Assembly (NCBI GenBank): GCA_030386875.1
Contig: CM059562.1
Span: forward strand, 65,284,201-65,348,200
Reading direction: 5' to 3'
Length of the DNA stretch: 64,000 nt
Source: Morinoia aosen
Lineage: Eukaryota > Arthropoda > Malacostraca > Amphipoda > Talitridae
The stretch's first letter is position 1. Every line of letters begins with the position of its first letter. This document shows, piece by piece, positions 11,641-23,739 of the stretch. The translations under genes and the position numbers were made by a program. The notes under the pieces were generated by a model, which had not been told where the DNA came from, did not search any database, and saw nothing but the letters and a program-made list of their open reading frames with translations.

Positions 11641-12900
11641 CTTCGTTTTGAAGTAGGCGTAGAACAGAGAAATTGTGTATGTTTTATATTGGTTTCTCTC
11701 AGCCCTTCCGTTTAGGTGCCTGGTCGCAGCTCGCTGGTCGTTGTTCAGATGTTTCGGTAGGGTCGCAGGCGACGTCGTAGGTGCGTGATTTTGACTTGCT
11801 ACTGACTTGATGTTGAATCAGAAGAGCATCCGAGCGTAGAGCTCTGATTCGTGTATTTTATCAGTCCTGTCAAGTTGCTATAAGGACGTTTTGTGACGTG
11901 TGGCAGTGTCGGCTCATGTTGCGGTGATGTGGTTTGGGGTCAGTACCGTTGGACCCAGTTCAGGTTAAGAACTTCTACACTCTTGCTGAGTGATGTTTCT
12001 CTGTTTATGATTTTGTGTGCCTGTGCTTTCATTTCATCTATTTTGTAGACTATCGTGGCAAGTCTTCTACGGTGTTTCAAGCAAGTAAATCGATATTAAA
12101 ATGTTAATATTTATATTTAAATGTATTAATAATTAACTAGTTCTTGGACGTCAATTACTGTAGAAGTCGTTCGCATTCTTGATGGGCTAAGAAGTCTGAA
12201 TCAGAGCGATCTTCGAACTTCACCTACTTTCTTGAGCATTGAAATCTCTTAACTATCCTTGCTATTTTTCCGCTTGAAGCTCTTGTCTTCTACTGATTTC
12301 ATCAATTTTCTTAATTAGCCTTCCGTTTGAACGTATCGTCACTGAATGCATTACAAACTCAGGTTTGTGGGGTTGTAGTAATCGTATTGGCATTAGATGG
12401 AATGTTGTCATTATCCGATTCGGCTATCTAAGGTTGTACGTTCTTTTAGTATACTCCGCAGGAGTCTTCTGCTGGTGCTGAAGTTGTCACAGCCGTGTTC
12501 CTGCTGTTCCAGCTAATTTCTGACAAGCTAGCCTCTGTGTTGTGTCAAGGTATCTGTCTTTCAGAACGAACTAGATTAGGTACGGTTTTGCGTCATATAT
12601 GTGAAATTGCATAGTTGTTTGTCGTATCGTTGGTTCACCTTTACTTTCTGATTTTTTCTTCTCATAGCAGTTGAGCGGTGGAGCGAGTGCTTGGGGTGTT
12701 GATGCGTGGTAATACCGCATTGTCCATCCCTTCATTGCGACTTGGTAGTGCTCGCCCTCTGTCAGCCGCCGCTCGAGGTGCTGCCCGTAAAAGAGCTGGG
12801 TCTACATCTTCTCGCTTCCTAAATTGAGACTTTTTGGTTCGGTGCTGGCTGTGCCAACTAACTTTATTATATCCTGCACCCATCAACGTCTTTAGCTCGT
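11641..12900. other. GC-shifted block, possible non-coding exon(s)
   Basis: Base composition rises at about 11700-11980 and 12660-12880. A good 3' splice-site-like tract (TTTTTTCTTCTCATAGCAG) ends at about 12670. The following stretch contains a 41-residue frame from the ATG at about 12701, rich in Ala, Arg and Ser, but all three frames directly after the acceptor hit stops early. It could be a 5' untranslated exon of an unseen gene. No product can be named. Confidence 0.3.
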
Positions 12901-14970
12901 CACGTCTGCGCCCTAGACTGTTTTCTCATTAGTTACATGTTTTCATGTTTCTCATTATATGTTTTCTATATTAGTAGCAAATGCTCGTTATTGTGAATAT
13001 TGAACACTAACGTAATCAATCATTACCTTAGGGTTCAATATTTACTAATCGACCAAGTTCCAACTAACTGAAGTCGGTCATTCAGCAGTTCATGTGCAAG
13101 ACTTGATCGCATATTGTTTGCAAATAAATGCGAGTACTGTGCATCCGACACTCCGGAATCGCATATATCTAACCTGAAGCCACATATTTTATACGCTCAT
13201 GACTTCATATGCACGTGCATACATGAATGCGCGTATCGGCACAGCTCTACTGACGAATTTTCTCATAGAATTCAAATTTCGTCAAAGTTCGGAGCAGATA
13301 ATGATAATTAAATTCTAAATAGTAACAGGAGACCATCTTCGCAGCAGATACGTCAAATTTTGGCCACTGCATAGGAGCAAAACTATATATTCCCAGTCGA
13401 CGAGCGAGCATTCCACAGTAGTGCAAGTAAATCGAAACGGAATGTTTTATTCTAAAATTCAATGCATAGCAACGTAAGGATCCAGATGCAATTTGTGCTC
13501 ATGAATTCAGAATTCAGCATCTTATTCTAACTGAGAAATAAATGAGTTGGAATATATTATATTCTGATGAACCTCAATCAGAGGGATCATAAAGTTCAAA
13601 CTGATAACTACATGAAAGGCAAAACAAAAAAATAATCACTCATGAAAGCGTGGAATATTATTATTTTTCTCCACTTTACCATAATGAAAATAACAAATAA
13701 AAATTGTTCAAACAATCATAATATTATTTATGCTGATTTTAGAGGTTTCCGAAGTCGCCTCTGCGTAGCTTATTTTCTTCAAAAACTGGCAACCCTTTCA
13801 ACTCTATGATGAGTAGGAGCACAGCTATATATTAGCTACTTTTCTCATTTGTTGACCTCCACATCATAGAGTGAGATGATAATTCCTTGCTCGTTCCTAT
13901 CAGTTGGGTTATATTTGTCGTAATCCCTTTGTGTTTTAAAGAAAATTTAGAAGAATATTTAGCATCTTATAGGCAATGATGCGCAATAAATGGTTCTGTT
14001 TATTTAAATAATTTACAACGCTAACTATAATGATAACTTACGCTACAAACATTTGACGCACGTGAAAGTTCCTGTTTGTTTCATGAAAAACGTATACAAG
14101 AAATTCAAGCGTCTGAGACCCTAAAATAAAATGCATGAAACAGTGGGAGCTGATAACTCTGAAGAGCCTGATACAAGTCGGATTAAAGTCAAGAACAAGA
14201 TAGAGTGGCGTGCCAGCATTACAACTGAAATTACTAGCTGAAAATTTGTTAAAAGCTCCATGATTAAATAAAGTGAAATCATCAACTGACTTCTGGCAAA
14301 TTTCTTCCACTCTTCGTACAAGTACTCTTCATGTAAACAATGTCATCACGACTATTCTGAAATTGGGTTGCAAGTTTCCATCACTCAATTTTCTTACGTT
14401 TTGCAATGATTAACTTCTATGATACATTTTGTCAGGTATAGGGGAAGCAGATCTACGCTGTATCATTTAAGTTCCGAAAAAAGTAAACTGAAACTAAAAA
14501 GTTAGTTTTGTTTGCTTCGTTTTTATGAGTGTTATTTAAATCAATCTTAAGTTATCATCTAGTGGTGACATCATTTAATTGGAATCTTTTCATCGAAAAG
14601 AAGAAAACTGCTAAGTAATGTTAATCTTATACCCAAAATTGAATGAATAGTGCGGGAATAAATATATTAAAAGTAACTAGTCAAATAAATAACATTAGCA
14701 GCTAAATTAAACTTTCAATTTACTGTCCGTCTACCTTGACTTCAAAAGGAAGTTAGTAGCTTTACTCCGTATTTAATATGTTGATGAATTACTTTCGTAT
14801 TTCAAGACTCATTTAAGCAATGAACTTCTCAAAATAATAAACAAAATTAAATTATTCTTAGTAAGTTGTTGATTTTTTCCAGGAGATTAAACTATATGTG
14901 CTCGCGTTAGTACTATCACAAATATTCCCAAGGCGAATTTTTCCAGCTAAACAATGAACTTATTGCTGAA
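12901..14970. other. AT-rich DNA, nothing recognised
   Basis: About 2 kb without a supportable gene. Reading frames are short, overlap on both strands and lack splice context or family motifs. Confidence 0.5.
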
Positions 14971-15264
14971 ATATCATAGAGTAACAGTTATATAAAATTT
15001 TGCGTTCAATTTTAATTTTCAATTTTTTTAAAGCTTCTTTATCTCTCATTATTAATATAATTTTGTGAATCATTATTGTAAGTTATGAATTAGAATGAAC
15101 TGTTTTTTCGGCTTTTATCCAGAGTTCTACTTCCCAATAATTTATCAGTGTAAGTCTAGACTTTATGAAGGTGCAGATTAAATAAAGTATGTTCACTGCA
15201 ATATTACTCCCTGCGTACCGTAGTTCTGTAATAGTTTGGTCCCACTAAATTTTCATAGAAAGTG

Positions 15265-15435
15265 AAGTGACGGACCCATGGCTTGTGGGACATAAATTTC
15301 ACGATTTATGTTCACTTCACGAAGCCTTAAATTTGGTTGACACTGGGGTCACGCATTCCGACCTAATGAACGAGGGTAGCTTTAAAATAACGTTAAAACT
15401 CGTGACACATGGCATACCTTCCTTTCTCAAGTTAA
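15265..15435. other. Well-conserved patch inside block B
   Basis: This 170-base stretch matches 30915-31085 visibly better (about four fifths identical) than most of block B. It includes a near-palindrome in copy 1, GTGAAGTGA at 15262-15271 against TCACTTCAC at about 15311-15319. No frame is kept open in both copies, so a regulatory or untranslated role is more likely than coding. Confidence 0.5.
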
Positions 15436-15889
15436 ATATTTTTTTGAGAATTCATAATTAAACGTATCCAATTCTTCGAAATAGTGTAACAAATTCATCG
15501 CTCCATTTGCCTAATGAAATGTGAAAGAAATCTGTGTTCGTTTGCAGTACCTCGTCCAACGGATTTTGCCGTGGTAGAGAAATATTTTTACTTCCATTGT
15601 CTGGGTCAAAATTTGAAAAATGATCGATTTTCATTTTTAGCTGATGTCTTAGAAAGTTTTCTTATATATCTAGTGATATTCTTCTCTTCCTTGCAAGTGA
15701 GTTTGTTCGTCTGCTCTTGCTTACGAAAATTCGGCCAATTAGGGAGTGGGGAAGTTAGCTCGAAATCCATAAGTTATAAATTTCCTAATTTTTTCAGCTC
15801 ATGTTATGGACAATTTTTTCCTCAATCTAACGATATGCCTCACTGTTTTATAAGCGTGTTCGTTAGTCTGCTGCAGTTTGCGAAAGTCC

Positions 15890-16500
15890 AGTCACGTCAT
15901 TACAGTGCCGCTTGACGAGTTTGTCTGGCTCTCCTGAAAACTTGGCTTGTTTACGTTTGAAATGCTACTTCTCCTACAGTTTGAAAGGTACAAGAGTGGC
16001 AAATATATCAATCGATAGAACTTAAAAATATTAAAAATTGGTCTATGAGTTTTTCAAAAACTTTTTAGTTCGAAAACTGGAACATGAATATGATTTCAAA
16101 ATTTTCAAAAACGCAAATTTTGGAAAATGACGAACTTGAGTTTTCCCAGGCAGTCCCCCTTGGTCGTCAAGCCCCTTTCTCCCGACCTCCTAACGACGAA
16201 GCATTTTTGAGCTTTCAGCAGGCAATAGTTAATCTTACCGCTCAAGTTCAAAATGCTTTGGTTCCAAGAAAAACATTCCAACACACACACAGTAAACAAA
16301 TTCTGAATTGGGTTGAGTAGCAGATCACCGTTCACTGAGTTTGTTAGGCTCTCCTGAAAACCTGAAGTTGACGTTTGAAATGTATCTCCTACCACAGTTT
16401 TGGAGATACAGGAATAGCAAATATTTCAATCGATGGGGCTCAAAAAAAGCTACAAAAAATTTAGAAACGATTTTTGAAATTTGATTTAAGTTAAAAATTT
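15890..16500 (+). repeat. Unclassified repeat, forward copies (two in tandem)
   Basis: Two related units lie about 410 bases apart (about 15910-16075 and 16325-16500). Both contain a TTTGTTAGGCTCTCCTGAAAA-type motif, GTTTGAAATG, a CTCCTAC.ACAGTTT core, GGAATAGCAAATAT and TCAATCGAT. The same motifs recur reverse-complemented at 18040-18260. Absent from block B copy 2 at the matching position, so inserted after the duplication or lost from copy 2. Confidence 0.7.
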
Positions 16501-18039
16501 TGTTGGACGTAAGAGGGAAGAAAAGAAAAAGAGTCAAAGTTTTGGAAAGAATTCTTGAAATTCAATGAATCAAATTATTGAAAAAAACATTCCAAATTTT
16601 CTATAGATAATATATTCAACTATCTAAAAAAAACATGTTGACGCTTCTATAACTTCAAAAATACAGGAGGAGATACATTTTCCGTAATACCCTGTTTTGC
16701 GTAATTTCGAAAAAAATCAAGTTTTAGGATAAATTGACGAAAAAATTACACTAGTTAAAAAAGTTTGTAGCTTTATTTTGCAACTATTGGGAAACTTTCA
16801 GAAAATCCGTCCGGAAATGACTAAATTAAATTTTTTCCCAGACTGTCCCCACAGTGAGCTTCTGGTGTTTGTGGCATGCAACGACTTTTGGCAGCAGCCT
16901 CTTATTGATTTCTATAAGTTGATAATTTCTATTTTCTCTGAGTATTTTTCAACGTCGTCATTATTCCTTTAGTCGAATATGTACGACTATAAAGCCACAG
17001 CATGAAAAGATGGCCTTCAAAGCGATGGCTAAAGAATGCGAACTTGGGATGCATGCTTTGGCCCTGCTCTCAACCCACGAGGAATAAATTATATATGTTT
17101 CCACTCGTCCGAACGAGCATCAAATGATTGCTGGGTGATAATAAAAATAATTTTCACCAATTCAAATTCATCATGAACTGCTTAGGCAGGCCAAAAACCA
17201 CTTCCTATACGTCATTATGTAATTCACAAAACGAGCACAATAGGTTCACTGACAGGGGAACGAATGTCTTTATTCTTCAAGGAAGTACTTACGGTATGTT
17301 AGTCATTATAGAAGTATTGGTGGATGACAGAAATTTGAGAGAAAAATTTAGCAGTGAAAAACAGAGTGAGGAAAATAGTATGCCAATATTTTTGTTTCCA
17401 GCTGTTGTCACTAAACGGTGTTTTGCGGATTTTCTTTGTACGTTATATTTCCTCGTGAGTGATAATCTCAAATATATTACCATGAATACTATAACTCCTG
17501 ATATAATTCACTCGAAGATCTTTCTATGAACCTTCCAAATCTCTGTTTTTCAAACTCCAGCGTTTTATTTCGATCTGAAATTCTTTGGCATTGATCTGTA
17601 ATCGGAAATTTCTGTAACATTACTAATGCGGTTCGTATATTTTCTCATATTTTATGGTTTAAGGAGACCGTTTAACCAAAAAGTCCGTTGTTTTCAAATG
17701 ATTTCTTTGAAATTTTCACTATAAGTATAAAATGATACATATTTTTTTATGGACTCGTATGTTTTTTTCGTGATTTTACGAGAAATTGATAAAAAAAATG
17801 AAAAAACGGGTATCACAGATAATAGATCTTCTCCTACAATTTCAAAGTTACACAACCGGCATTATGTTTTCTAGATAGCTAAATGTATTGTCTAGAGATA
17901 TACGGTGCTGGATTTTTGATAATTGAGTTTGTTGAATTTTAATTTTTTTTTCAAAATTTCTACTTTTTTTCTCATGTGTCGTATAATTTTCTACCTAAAT
18001 CAAATTTAAAAATTTGCTTCTAGTATTTCTCTATCTGTT

Positions 18040-18260
18040 TTTAAGCCCTGTCAAATGATATATTTGCCATTCCTGTGCCTTCACAACTGTGGGAGGAGAT
18101 ACATTTCAAACAACAACATCAATTTTTCAGCAGTGCCTAACCAACTCAATACACAGAGTGGTCTGCTGCTTACCCAAACTCAGAATTTGCTCACTGTGTT
18201 AAAACTTTGGGAGAAGTAGCATTTCAAACAAACTCGTCACCTGGCCGTGTAATGACGCAA
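18040..18260 (-). repeat. Unclassified repeat, inverted copy
   Basis: Reverse complement of motifs in 15890-16500: read on the minus strand it gives TCATTACACGG, TGACGAGTTTGTTTGAAATG, an ACACAGT.A.CAAATTCTG stretch, TTGAGTTGGTTAGGC, ATGTATCTCCTCCCACAGTT and GGCAAATATATCA in the same order. The outer ends of forward and inverted copies share TCATTACA and TGACGAGTTTG, so the pair forms a 2.36-kb inverted-repeat structure around conserved block-B sequence. Confidence 0.7.
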
Positions 18261-19248
18261 GTTATTACACGATTTGCTTCACTATTCAGTCAGTAAAAAC
18301 ATTCTCATCAGCTGATTTTTTTCATTTGAAGAGTCCTATATTTATTCTTTCGGTTTTCCCATCTTCCATAGATAAATAAAAACTAACTGACATACCAACA
18401 ATTATTGTGGTAGCGATTTTAGTGCCTGTCTTGAGAAGATAATGACTTTTGCTATTTTAGTATTTTTTTCTCTGGACATCCCAATGAGGTAGATAAATGA
18501 TGTTCACAGTCCTAAACATTTTTTTCCCCTTCAACTATGTTCAGCATCTTTTCTAGGGTAATTAAATCAGCCGTTCAGGTACACCTTTGGCAAATAATAA
18601 CTGCGTCCTGGCCGCACCATGCAAGTTTTTTCGATTTTCTTAGCATTAAAATCTATGATAAATATTCTATCTCCGCCCAGTGATTACGGAGGACTAAAAA
18701 TTAAAGAGGACTACAAATTAGCGTTTTATTTATATTCAGCTGCAATGAACCTTTTCTTTTCATCGATGCAAAATGAGCTATTCACATCGTTCAACTCAAA
18801 ACTTTACTGTCAGTTACACAGTGCCCTTCAGGCATATGGGCTGCGTCGCGTCCGTTATTCAATAAAAACAAGAGACACTTCTCAATAGTTACTCACTCTT
18901 GGTTTCAGTACATCATTAGCAAATATCATGTGGATTTGATGGCACCGCTATAACAAATTAACTGAAAATATACTGGTAATCCCAATAATAACGAAACTAG
19001 TCTTAATAGTGTACCAGAATCAACTTTGTTCATTTAGTGTGAATACAGAAAAAAATTTTCATTGAAAAGTTCACACCGAGCAACGGCTTTAGATCAATAA
19101 ATTTTGTGAGGTTCATTTCTGTTCCCGTTCTTGTTTAAACGAAAAGCATCATTCTGCAACATTAGTGTAAGGAGGCATCATTTCTAATAAAATAAAAAAA
19201 AACTTTATTGAAGGCAAATTATCTCTCCGATTTACCATGCACAGAAAA

Positions 19249-19387
19249 ATGTTCATTTAAACTCAACTGAATAGCATGACGACCAAAAACTACGGGTCGA
19301 AAAGACAGGACAACGCACATCAAAACAAAAACATGACTCGACCAGAGGAGGAGCTGGATGCTCCTTGCGGCGTGGTTCAGCAGCCAA
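19249..19387 (+). pseudogene. Decayed first exon of a transporter (SLC16-like) paralogue
   Basis: Aligns with the open first exon at 36841-36996. Shared features: ACTCAACTGAATAGCA just inside the start, CCAAAAACTAC, and the GACCAGAGGAGGAGCTGGATG run that encodes RRSWM. Here the frame stops at the fourth codon (ATG TTC ATT TAA), the exon is 17 bases shorter than the other copy (139 against 156), the FYIQ codons are altered, and the base pair that is the GT donor in the other copy reads GA. No downstream exons are visible within several kb. I call it a pseudogene exon left by duplication of the transporter locus. Confidence 0.75.
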
Positions 19388-19590
19388 GAAAGAAAGTTTA
19401 GCGTCACTAATGACCGCTTTACTAGCAAGCAATCGAAGAAAATGATATGTTTGTGGAAAAAATATTCACTTACTTACGATAATTGCTGTTTGCCATTAGG
19501 TTCGGAGTATGTTTCAGTTTAAAGCTTTGCCGGATAAATATTATGTCTCTTATAAATTTAGGTTCGCATATACTAGATCTTAAAAAAAGG

Positions 19591-22500
19591 ACTTTATCTT
19601 CAACTGCCCATTACTCATACATTTCATTTTGATTTAGAAGTTCATTCACATTAATACAAGTTCAACGAATTGACTTTCAAGAAAAAAACAATATATATAA
19701 GAAAATTGAATTTCAATAAAGAAGACCTAGTTGGACCTGAAACGAAAACAAAAATACGTGAGTAATTATCATTCGGAAGGTGAGTAGACTTTTTTGAGAT
19801 GTCCTGTATTAGATCGTTGAAAGAAATGCATCCAACAGTATTTGCATGTTTTCAGCGAGGTACAATGCAAGTCGAACTCAGTAAAGTCACCAAAAATTAA
19901 TGACAATTCCATAGCAAAAATATGCCAGTTATCAGCATTATATTATTTCCATAATCTGGCTTATTCGTGTGTAGTGATTTACGAGTATATGTACGAATAC
20001 TGATAAGAATATTACAAGGTATTTAAAAATGGTTACTACGTTCGGCCAACAGCATATGTTCAACAATAATTCAAAGCTTATTTCGTTAATCTCACTCTCA
20101 TATTACTCGTTTAATCGTGCGTTTATTCGTGCATTATTGATGGTTTTCAAATTGTTCTACATTGGTTTAGTTTTCTTAACGAGAATTATCTAGGTGAGTT
20201 AATTTGTTCGAGTTGTTGCCGTTTTGAGTTCAATGATGTAAAATATATTTGTTGAAAAAGGCGAGAATATTGCCAAATGGAATGTGAGCCACCGTGATAC
20301 TAAAATCAACAGGTAGAGTAAGTTTTTCAAAAGCACATACCTACATCGCTGGCTGGTTCCGAGGGGAAGAGAATGTGTATCCCGCTTTTTTTGTTGCTCA
20401 ATTCATCTATGCGTGTTGTGGGAGATAATTTTTTTAAGTGGTTCGATGGCGCGACATTCGCGCAAACCTAAGAACGCTCTAATTATGTCGCACTGAGTTT
20501 AGAGATCGTACACAGTGTGGTCCTGTTCTAACTCTATATTCTTTCCTTTATGAAAAAGTATTAATTACAGAATTTCTTTCCCTGTTCGATGAAGAATGTG
20601 ACGTAGGAACCGACTACAAAATTGAGAATCAGTTTTTCTTCAAATAAATTTGCTCCAACTTTGAGAGAAGCAAATGCGCATTCGTTTTCCGGTGCATACA
20701 AAATGTGTAGGCAAACCGAAACGCTCCTACCTACAGCTGACAGATGCACTGAGTAAAAAATATGAAAACCTTAAAGAATACTCATTTGAATTTTAGTTGA
20801 TCGCTGCACAACCCGCACCAAAAGTTAGATTCGTTTTATGAAAAATCATCAAGTTTTTATAACATCTAAAAATTTATAAGTCATTCTCCCATTTAAAACA
20901 CCTGCAGCTTGTTCAGAGAGAAATCGCTTTCCAAGTCGGACAGTAAGTGTTCAATAATTCTAAGCCTAATAGCGGCGAACACCAATATTGTTGAATGTTA
21001 CGAGCAGCAAGCAGAAGTTTACCCACTACAGCTCTTCCATCATGTCCGACTTTCTCGAGCTCACGGTGACCAGCTTTGGTCGAAACTGCGTTCTGCTGAA
21101 GTTGACTCAATTCACAGGTCACTTCGCTTTCAGAGGTCTAATGATTTGTTATATTTGAACATTGCGTTTTATCCGCGTCTATCTGTGTCCATGAGTTTGA
21201 AACTCCTACAGAAATTACTCCCTTCGTTGAAAGTCATTTGGTGCTTCTTGAATTCTATCAAGGGCCGTAAAACAACTCAGAATTCACTAGAAGCATAACT
21301 CAGTTCGATGCGTTTGTCGCCCTCGCATGTAACGCCTCGCCTGTGTTTCAAACGCCACTTCGCTCATTTTCTTGCTTATTTCGGTTAAGGACTTCATCTA
21401 TAATTATACCAAGCTTCTTAAAAAAGTTAGAATTAAAGTAAAGCAAATAAATAAACATGATATCGATGAGGATAAGCTTCACAATATATATAGCAATATT
21501 TTCAACAAAAGGTATCAATGAAACTTTCGAGCAAAATGTGAGCTGCTCCAAATTTTATGTCTAACCCTTGTTTACATCATGCCTTAATGCTACTGACAAC
21601 GGAATATTTTCAAGGAACTCTTTTACACTGCTCTTATAACATATTCGAAGTTTTAGCTTTCTAGTTTGAACCCAAATAATACCACCTGTATAATTGGAAA
21701 TATTAGTAGTGAGTAATGTATATACTTTGGATTTCAACCTTCCATTCAATCAGTATTTTTAAGAACTACCTAATTAATTAACTGTAAGCAATGGCTGCTA
21801 CCAAGGCATAGAAAAACATAGTCATCAGCGGGAATCCAAAGATTTTCTCCTGAAACAAAGTCTTGCTTGTAAATTACGAACAACACAAATGTTCGAGGTG
21901 TTACTGCCAGTTATAAGGTGTAATAATTGCAGTATGTGAGACAAAAACTAATAAAGTATTCTCATATTCAGTGTTTCATTAATTACGCGACTCCATGTTA
22001 TGGCGTCTTTGATACTGTTGAGTATTGTTCAAATGGCTCTCACGAATTAAGCCTGTGCGAAAAATCGAATTACATTGGTAGGTGATTTCCCAATGTGTGC
22101 ATGTCAGGATTTATTTATTTATAAATATTAATGAGTACGCGTTAAATTACTGAGTATTCAAAAAATACTTTGTTTATGTCTTCCGAACGTTGGTAAAATA
22201 CTCCAAAAATTTGTATTACCATCAAAAAACAGTCCATGTAAAAAAAGTCGATTCAATATGTAACTGGTGGAAAAAACCCTCTTTTTGGTGAGATATGTGA
22301 TAATTTTTGCTAAAAAAATGCTGATTACCAGAAAAATGTGGAAGTTACTTGACCCTAATTCCTCTATCGTTTACAAAGTTACAGGTGAGCCGTGCATGTG
22401 CATGTTTCGAGGTACAGTTATCGGAAACACTTTTATGATAGAGTAAATACACACACCTCATATCCAAAATAGTGCCTGGCCAAAGTCATATTATAACTGA

Positions 22501-22861
22501 GAACAACTCTTTTAAACATCATTTAGTGAATCAGTGCTGGGAACATTATTGCATACTTTCAACAATACATTTAAAATTTGTTTCAATATTTGCTTCTTGG
22601 ACTGAAGAGCATGACTAGAAAGTACTTTTAAATTCATTTAGGATTCTCGATTGAAAAATTAAGAGTCAATTTCTACAGTATCAAAACTACAATCGCGTTG
22701 TTCATTCCAGAAGGTGTGAGGAAAAGATAAAATCATTCTTGAGGATTCATAAAGCATATGAACATTAACACTTCAATAATAATAAAATGGATTGAAAAAA
22801 AGTTAACCATACATGTTTCTTAAATAAATGAAATAGATTGATTTCTGGGAAATCTCACTTT
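19591..22861. other. AT-rich DNA with one unassigned frame
   Basis: About 3.3 kb. A 129-residue frame at 20909-21298 (+) shows no recognised motif, is overlapped on the other strand by a similar-length frame and has no splice context. I leave it uncalled. The rest shows no repeats or RNA genes that I can identify. Confidence 0.45.
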
Positions 22862-23739
22862 TAGGATAAAAAGGAAAACCAACGTGGCTAAGAATATCAG
22901 GATAAAAAACAAACGTTTCGGATTATAAAAACTCCATCTTCAGTGTTCTGAAATAAAATAAATCAAAGTATTAAAACATTGTAACAATAAATCTTCTGAA
23001 TAAATCGGATGTAAGAGAATGAAATTTAAAAGACATGATAAAACAAAAAACTATACAAAATTTCAATAAACAATTAAAAGTTTCACCGCCGTATCAAACA
23101 CATTTATTGACGGACGGTTTTTTAAAATGTATATCGATTCTAAAATGCGGATATCGGATAAATTTGATGTTGAATCCAAAATTTTAAAATTTGTATTTTT
23201 AAAAATATGATCTTTCTTCAAACAGTGTTCTCTTATGGATGAGTTGGATGGTTTGGTGAAGTTACAGCCGGTGCGAAAGGAGACTGTCCTGTGTTGTGCA
23301 CACCTCACAAACAGTTGGAGCCCAGTGCTACCAATGTAAGAGCGCTCGCAGCGGTCACATGTATATTGATATACAACTTTGAAGAAAGATCATATTTTTA
23401 AAAATAAAAATTTTAAAATTTTGGATTCAACATCAAATTTGTCCGATCTCCGCATTTTAGAATCGATATGCATTTTAAAAAACCGTCCGTCAATAAATGT
23501 GTGTGATACGGCGGTGAAACTTTCCATTGTTTGTTGAAATTTTGTATAGTTTTTTGTTTTATCATGTCTTTTAAATTTCATTATCTCACATCCGATTTAT
23601 TCAGAAGATTTATAGTTACAATGTTTTAATACTTTGATTTATTGCATTTCAGAACTCTGAAGATGGATTTTTTATAATCCGAAACGTTTGTTTTTTATCA
23701 TGATATTCTTAGCCACGTTGGTTTTCCTTTTTATCCTAC
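22862..23739. mobile_element. Penelope-like element ends in a large palindrome
   Basis: Left arm 22862-23222 and right arm 23378-23739 are near-perfect reverse complements (about 360 bp each) around a 155-bp spacer. Both outer ends carry TAGGATAAAAAGG with AAACCAACGTGGCT. Each arm encodes, reading outward, the end of a Penelope GIY-YIG protein (HIFKN.NFKILDSTSNLSD then RILESI) followed by a 3' untranslated tail. Penelope elements are known for inverted and partial tandem copies, and this looks like two outward-facing 3' ends. The arms are similar enough to suggest a relatively recent origin or gene conversion. Confidence 0.82.
23063..23380 (-). CDS. Penelope GIY-YIG endonuclease domain, 5'-truncated
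   Basis: Reading on the minus strand from about 23380, the frame opens with VVYQYTCDRCERSYIGSTG. It contains the CxxC pair just before the YIG strand, then an RCAQH stretch, and later REHCLKKDHIF, the His/Cys patch that together with CxxC is typical of Penelope-type GIY-YIG endonucleases. It ends with LRIL-type ESIYILKNRPSINV and a stop at 23063. The preceding reverse-transcriptase domain is missing, because sequence upstream turns into the opposite palindrome arm. The right arm repeats the second half of this domain on the plus strand at 23387-23535. Not expected to be functional alone, since the element needs the reverse transcriptase. Confidence 0.8.
   Translation of the reverse strand, partial: KVVYQYTCDRCERSYIGSTGLQLFVRCAQHRTVSFRTGCNFTKPSNSSIREHCLKKDHIFKNTNFKILDSTSNLSDIRILESIYILKNRPSINVFDTAVKLLIVY

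Larger units (their letters stand above)
14970..19590 (+). repeat. Block B, copy 1 of a segmental duplication
   Basis: Collinear with 30620-37195. Anchors: GTGAAGTGACGGAC near 15265 and 30917, CCTTAAATTTGGT, CGCATTCCGACCTAAT, AAAAGATGGCCTTCAAA near 17006 and 31976, TTCTTTCGGTTT(T)CCCATCTT near 18347 and 35952, and the first-exon sequence near 19330 and 36945. Copy 1 has extra DNA at about 15620-16840 and 17620-18260, made largely of one repeat family in opposite orientations. Copy 2 instead has a LINE. The block ends in a transporter-type first exon on the plus strand, so it probably represents the 5' flank of a transporter paralogue. Confidence 0.85.

Noticed and set aside
15514-15915. 133-residue frame in block B copy 1
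   Set aside because: It starts in sequence shared with block B copy 2, where the frame is not kept, and runs into an inserted repeat.
20909-21298. 129-residue frame
   Set aside because: No motif, an overlapping frame on the other strand, and no acceptor or donor at sensible positions. I left it as unassigned DNA.
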